From Acetobacteraceae bacterium (lineage in GTDB: Bacteria > Pseudomonadota > Alphaproteobacteria > Acetobacterales > Acetobacteraceae), in contig PLSZ01000641.1 in NCBI GenBank assembly GCA_003164305.1, positions 1 to 7,002 of the forward strand: a DNA stretch of 7,002 nt, read 5' to 3'. Made by a program: the position numbers and the translations under genes. Each line of letters opens with the position of its first letter. Position 1 is the first letter of the stretch. Below, in pieces: positions 6,186-7,002 of this stretch. The notes under the pieces are model-generated. The model saw nothing but the letters and a program-made list of their open reading frames with translations. It was not told the origin of the DNA and did no database searches.

Positions 6186-6295
6186 CATCATCATCTTCGG
6201 CCTTGAGCCGAAGATCACTCGCATCACGCACCGTGACCGATTTGCAACCCCGGGGAGGGCGTCCACAGATGCTCGGGTCAAGCCCGAGCAAGACG
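6186..6295. repeat. Palindromic repeat doublet C (REP-like)
   Basis: Unit C1 (6193-6215, minus orientation) is a perfect 9-bp stem ATCTTCGGC / GCCGAAGAT around CTTGA. Unit C2 (6270-6290, plus orientation) is a perfect 8-bp stem TGCTCGGG / CCCGAGCA around TCAAG, followed by GACG. The stem sequences differ from doublets A and B, yet each remains self-complementary, and the loop and the GAT lead are retained. Translating this stretch gives the low-complexity 'LKAEDDDG' / 'LGLDPSI' type peptides that often mark intergenic palindromes misread as coding. That argues against the longer SDR start. Confidence 0.75.
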
Positions 6296-6426
6296 GCGGG
6301 AGAGGAATTTCGACGTTGCCTGGCGCTCATCCTGATGCGCATGGGGGCGAGCCGATTGGCCAGGTCTACGTGGGGCCAGATCGGGTTTTGTTTACCGCGC
6401 GGCCCCGCGTCCGCCTATGCTTGCCC

Positions 6427-6439
6427 CGGAGGGGCTCCG
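6427..6439 (+). promoter_or_regulatory. greB ribosome-binding site inside inverted repeat
   Basis: The Shine-Dalgarno GGAGG (6428-6432) sits eight bases before the greB ATG and decides that start. It can pair in two mutually exclusive small hairpins: GCCCC-GGA-GGGGC (6423-6435) or CGGAG-GGG-CTCCG (6427-6439). Either would partly hide the site; whether they form in vivo is unknown. Confidence 0.5.
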
Positions 6440-6440
6440 A

Positions 6441-6971
6441 ATGAACACGACGACCATCATCGACGACGAGGACGACGGCCCACCCCGCCTCGCGGGCGGG
6501 CGCTTCTACATGACGCCGGACAGCCACGCGACGCTGACCGCCGAACTGCACCACCTTCGCTCCACCGAACGCCCCCGTATCGTCGATATCGTATCCTGGG
6601 CCGCCGGCAACGGCGACCGCTCCGAAAACGGCGATTACCTTTATGGCAAGCGCAGACTGCGAGAAATCGACGGCCGCATGCGCTTCCTGATGCGCCGCCT
6701 GCGCCACGCCGAAGTCATCGATCCGCGCCTGCAAACCAACCGCGACCAGGTTTTTTTCGGCGCGCGGGTGACCTACATCAATGAGCGCGATGAGGAACTG
6801 ACGGTAACCATCGTCGGGGTCGATGAAGCCGACATGGCGGTCGGAAAAATCAGCATCGCGTCCCCCGTGGCGCTCGCCTTGTTGCGCGCGCGGGTGGGCG
6901 ACGAGGCGGCGGTGCGCACGCCCCGCGGCGCGGAGATCGTCGAAATCCTGGCCATTGGGTACCCGGAATGA
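6441..6971 (+). CDS. greB: Transcript cleavage factor GreB
   Basis: This 176-residue cytoplasmic Gre factor enters the secondary channel of backtracked RNA polymerase and stimulates cleavage of the 3' RNA end. The N-terminal coiled coil (about 25-95) carries the tip motif GDRSENGDY at 58-66, with acidic Asp59 and Glu62 matching the catalytic pair of E. coli GreA/GreB. The C-terminal FKBP-like domain starts at VFFGARV (104-110) and includes VGKISIASPVALALL (134-148) and VGDEAAVRTP (152-161). The wording VFFGA and ENGDY favours GreB over GreA. An extra acidic N-terminus of about 20 residues (Asp/Glu 8-12) precedes the fold. ATG 6441 follows a strong GGAGG. The stop overlaps the next gene as ATGA, so the pair is probably co-translated. 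Confidence 0.94.
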   Translation: MNTTTIIDDEDDGPPRLAGGRFYMTPDSHATLTAELHHLRSTERPRIVDIVSWAAGNGDRSENGDYLYGKRRLREIDGRMRFLMRRLRHAEVIDPRLQTNRDQVFFGARVTYINERDEELTVTIVGVDEADMAVGKISIASPVALALLRARVGDEAAVRTPRGAEIVEILAIGYPE

Positions 6972-7002
6972 GCCGTATCGTCACCGTGACATTGAACCCC
7001 GC
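6968..7002 (+). CDS. PfkB-family sugar(-phosphate) kinase, N-terminus only
   Basis: Only eleven codons plus two bases lie in the window, reading MSRIVTVTLNP and probably Ala next. The 'I-x-T-x-T-L-N-P-A' opening is the N-terminal strand of the 1-phosphofructokinase / 6-phosphofructokinase II / tagatose-6-phosphate kinase branch of the PfkB (ribokinase) superfamily, which phosphorylates hexose phosphates with ATP. The start codon shares ATG/A with the greB stop (ATGA), implying translational coupling. The exact substrate cannot be judged from so short a piece. Confidence 0.75.
   Translation, partial: MSRIVTVTLNP

Larger units (their letters stand above)
6124..6440. promoter_or_regulatory. Divergent intergenic region between SDR operon and greB
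   Basis: This 317-bp gap should contain the promoters of the SDR-PRC-MFS operon and of greB. Its middle (6186-6295) is occupied by palindrome doublet C, leaving about 62 bp on the SDR side and about 145 bp on the greB side for promoter elements. I find no confident -35/-10 pair. Both flanking ribosome-binding sites lie in short inverted repeats: AGGAA-CGA-TTCCT at 6125-6137 and CGGAG-GGG-CTCCG at 6427-6439. No additional gene is supported. Confidence 0.5.

Noticed and set aside
6124..6342. N-terminal extension of the SDR by 73 residues
   Set aside because: The extra residues translate the palindromic repeat and the divergent promoter region; the fold begins right after ATG 6123, which has a good Shine-Dalgarno.
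5347..6444. Plus-strand open frame opposite the SDR gene and across doublet C
   Set aside because: It runs antisense to the intact SDR and through the intergenic palindromes; the composition is rich in His/Arg/Asp with no recognisable domain.
1..7002. CRISPR array, tRNA/rRNA, insertion sequence, toxin-antitoxin or defence genes
   Set aside because: Looked for regularly spaced direct repeats, tRNA-like cloverleaf ends, transposase motifs and small paired genes; none seen. The only repeats are the inverted palindrome doublets.

Overview
The window is GC-rich bacterial chromosome with dense, mostly minus-strand coding. It looks like an alphaproteobacterium. The signs are a hybrid kinase with the 'AHDLNN' H-box, a stand-alone receiver of the alphaproteobacterial type, a secreted PRC-barrel protein, and paired intergenic palindromes with TC(A/G)AG loops followed by a GACG flank. 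Rhodospirillales/Acetobacteraceae is my best guess, but that is inference only.

Layout from left to right. Bases 1-122 hold a decayed palindromic repeat doublet. At 123-827 (minus) is an RraA-like / HMG-CHA aldolase-fold protein. At 914-2743 (minus, TTG start) is a membrane-bound CHASE3 hybrid histidine kinase with its own receiver domain. A 302-bp divergent intergenic region follows. At 3046-3402 (plus) is a single-domain response regulator. The convergent gap 3403-3701 holds a terminator-like hairpin and a second palindrome doublet. Bases 3702-6123 (minus) form a tight three-gene operon, read right to left: an SDR oxidoreductase, a small exported PRC-barrel protein and an MFS transporter, joined by TGATG and ATGA overlaps. 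The divergent gap 6124-6440 contains the third palindrome doublet. At 6441-6971 (plus) is greB, and its stop overlaps the start of a PfkB-family sugar-phosphate kinase that runs off the window.

Two functional groups can be proposed. The first is a two-component module: the membrane hybrid kinase and the divergently transcribed receiver probably share a phosphorelay, but no DNA-binding output domain is encoded here. The second is an SDR/PRC/MFS operon whose overlapping reading frames imply coordinated synthesis; its substrate cannot be read from sequence. greB plus the kinase form a third coupled pair.

No obviously new defence, mobile or RNA-based system is present. The best leads are (i) six palindromic units in three doublets whose stems differ but stay self-complementary around a near-constant loop, (ii) an SDR with Asn where the catalytic Tyr is expected, and (iii) Shine-Dalgarno sequences at three unit-leading genes that are each followed at once by their own reverse complement before the start codon.
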